Assembly: GCF_000315485.1 (NCBI RefSeq)
Contig: NZ_JH992940.1
Location: 789,574-853,573, forward strand
DNA length: 64,000 nt
Source of the DNA: Bacteroides oleiciplenus YIT 12058
GTDB lineage: Bacteria; Bacteroidota; Bacteroidia; Bacteroidales; Bacteroidaceae
Reading direction: 5' to 3'
Below the pieces are notes generated by a model. That model had not been told where the DNA came from, did not search any database, and saw only the letters and a program-made list of their open reading frames with translations. Of the stretch, positions 62,982-64,000 are shown piece by piece (positions within the stretch are counted from its first letter, which is position 1; each line of letters starts with the position of its first letter). Position numbers and translations under genes: made by a program.

Positions 62982-63220
62982 AACACTTTAGATTTGCATA
63001 GAAATACATCCCTATAGGGATAACCAATTTCTACGAGAAATTATAATATTCCTGTTTTAGCCAAAAATAATATCTTTTCCATGATGTCTTGAGTCAAAAC
63101 CACTATTGTTTATTCATCTTTCCTTGATCAAAAACCTTATTCTATCATCTACCATTTGTCACAAATTAAGACCATATTAATAAATAAGACTATTTACAAA
63201 CATAAAAAACGTAATTTATA

Positions 63221-63251
63221 TTGGAATTATCGGACGATATGCGTACATTTG
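63221..63251 (+). promoter_or_regulatory. Promoter of tandem RNA copy 3
   Basis: TTGG at 63221-63224 and TACATTTG at 63244-63251 with a 19-bp spacer, the best match of the three. The RNA begins near 63256, five bases after the box. Confidence 0.8.
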
Positions 63252-63255
63252 CAAC

Positions 63256-63449
63256 GCATTACAAACCGTTTGTCGATTAATGACCTAGGCGTCCTTAGTC
63301 GTAGACGACTACGAACGTATTTTTAATATGTTCGTAGTTTCGTGATATTACGGTTCTGTCCCCCGTGTGGAAAGTTAATGCCTCCACTGTACGCTAGGCT
63401 TCGGCAAATAGGTATGTAATGCAACGGGTCAGCAGAGCCGTATTTTTTT
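63256..63449 (+). ncRNA. Tandem paralogous structured RNA, copy 3
   Basis: About 194 nt. GCATTAC (63256-63262) pairs with GTAATGC (63416-63422) and ACGGTTCTG (63350-63358) with CAGAGCCGT (63433-63441), just before a T-run. The core from the latter to the terminator is almost identical to copy 2. The variable arm is CTACGAAC/GTTCGTAG (63309-63316 with 63330-63337), where both strands differ from copy 2 in a compensating way. TAGTCG/CGACTA (63296-63301 with 63306-63311) precedes it. No ORF. The b/b' helix is weaker than in the other copies (about 5 bp). Confidence 0.85.
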
Positions 63450-63590
63450 ATACTTTAATTGCTCATAGAAGAAGGTTTCATTTCGTAAAAGAGAACATTC
63501 CAGATATCTCGTAAATCATATTTTCGCTTCCTTTCTTGTTATTTCAAAATTTTCTTAATAACTTGCTACTGTGATTCTTCAAAATCCGTT

Positions 63591-63638
63591 GAAGACATAA
63601 TTATTCAAAGCGTAGTAACCAAAAACAATTATGTCTTC
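63591..63638 (+). promoter_or_regulatory. Perfect 12-bp inverted repeat before the GH20 gene
   Basis: GAAGACATAATT at 63591-63602 and AATTATGTCTTC at 63627-63638 are perfect complements separated by 24 bp, extended by G-T pairs. It ends 58 bp before the ATG at 63697 and lacks a T-run, so it is a leader hairpin or operator rather than a terminator. Nothing else is visible in 63450-63696. Confidence 0.6.
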
Positions 63639-63696
63639 GGGAAGGAAGAATACTATTCTCCTTAAAACTCAAAATGTAAAACAAACCCTTAAACTC

Positions 63697-64000
63697 ATGA
63701 GACACTTAATGATTATTATTTTTCTATTCTTTTATACCAGACCTTCGGTTGCCCAATTGCCAATACCCACTCCGGAAAAGATACAGAGCACTCAAGGAAC
63801 ATTCCATTTAAAAGATAAATATCCCACAGTGTATGTTGTAGATAAGTCAGCTCCCTACCTTGAACTTTTTCAAAAGGAAGTATTACATACAACATCTATA
63901 CGGTTATCAAACCAAAAACAGAAAGCGACAATTAGCTTCATTAGTGACTCTTCCCTGCCTTCTGAAAGTTACAAGATCCATATTACACAAAAGCACATAG
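63697..64000 (+). CDS. GH20 beta-N-acetylhexosaminidase, N-terminal part (3' truncated)
   Basis: The first 101 residues are visible. A signal peptide (MRHLMIIIFLFFY..., cleavage near SVAQ) precedes LPIPTPEKIQSTQGTFHL, the usual opening of the GH20b N-terminal domain, and SESYKIHIT fits the end of its conserved core. The catalytic domain lies beyond the window. The enzyme would remove terminal GlcNAc or GalNAc in the periplasm or at the surface, complementing the upstream GH18 PUL. Confidence 0.75.
   Translation, partial: MRHLMIIIFLFFYTRPSVAQLPIPTPEKIQSTQGTFHLKDKYPTVYVVDKSAPYLELFQKEVLHTTSIRLSNQKQKATISFISDSSLPSESYKIHITQKHI

Noticed and set aside
62373..63449. Retron or diversity-generating element (long RNA with complementary ends)
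   Set aside because: No reverse transcriptase and no template/variable repeat in the window; each unit has its own promoter and terminator.

Overview
The window comes from a Bacteroides-type genome (Bacteroidales). Promoters match the TTTG / TAnnTTTG pattern of that group, leaders are A-rich, and the right side is a polysaccharide utilization locus (PUL) with SusC/SusD proteins and surface lipoproteins. No tRNA, rRNA or CRISPR array was seen.

Left part, 1 to about 48.8 kb: a contractile-tailed prophage, cut by the left window edge inside its tape-measure gene. Order: tape measure, tail hub (1-4305); an opposite-strand ATPase cargo gene preceded by six repeats at an exact 33-bp period (4363-5922); spike and tail-fibre genes (5987-10857); a degenerate hybrid two-component/AraC regulator on the minus strand (10874-12664); further fibre proteins including one of 2048 residues (13000-20543); baseplate proteins and a last fibre (20601-27003). 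A strong host-type promoter and a roughly 200-nt folded leader then start a long replication operon: gp32-like SSB, SbcD/SbcC, RuvC-like resolvase, a sigma factor, DnaB-like helicase, primase, a DNA polymerase III alpha divided into two genes with a mini-intein in the second, a nucleoside-monophosphate kinase and a DnaQ-like exonuclease (28082-42671). Terminase small subunit and lysis genes follow (42949-45548), then a DUF5675-like protein, terminase large subunit and a connector-like protein (45721-48765). The 23-bp sequence at 5949-5971 recurs with one mismatch at 45678-45700, each a short way before the first gene of a late operon. These are candidate late promoters for the phage sigma factor.

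Junction, 48.77-49.48 kb: no phage or PUL gene. It carries a predicted RNA with a 124-nt interrupted hairpin and one doubtful small ORF.

Right part, 49.4-64 kb: a PUL with ECF sigma factor, FecR-type anti-sigma, an intact GH18 endoglycosidase lipoprotein, SusC with STN domain, SusD, two GH18-like lipoproteins with damaged catalytic motifs, and a DUF1735/LamG-type lipoprotein. The likely role is sensing, release and import of N-glycan-type oligosaccharides under ECF/anti-sigma control. Downstream, three tandem paralogous RNAs of about 190 nt each have their own promoter (19-bp spacer in all three), a shared pseudoknot-like pairing scheme with compensatory changes, and a terminator. They precede a GH20 beta-hexosaminidase gene cut by the right edge. 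This RNA cluster is the strongest candidate here for something undescribed.
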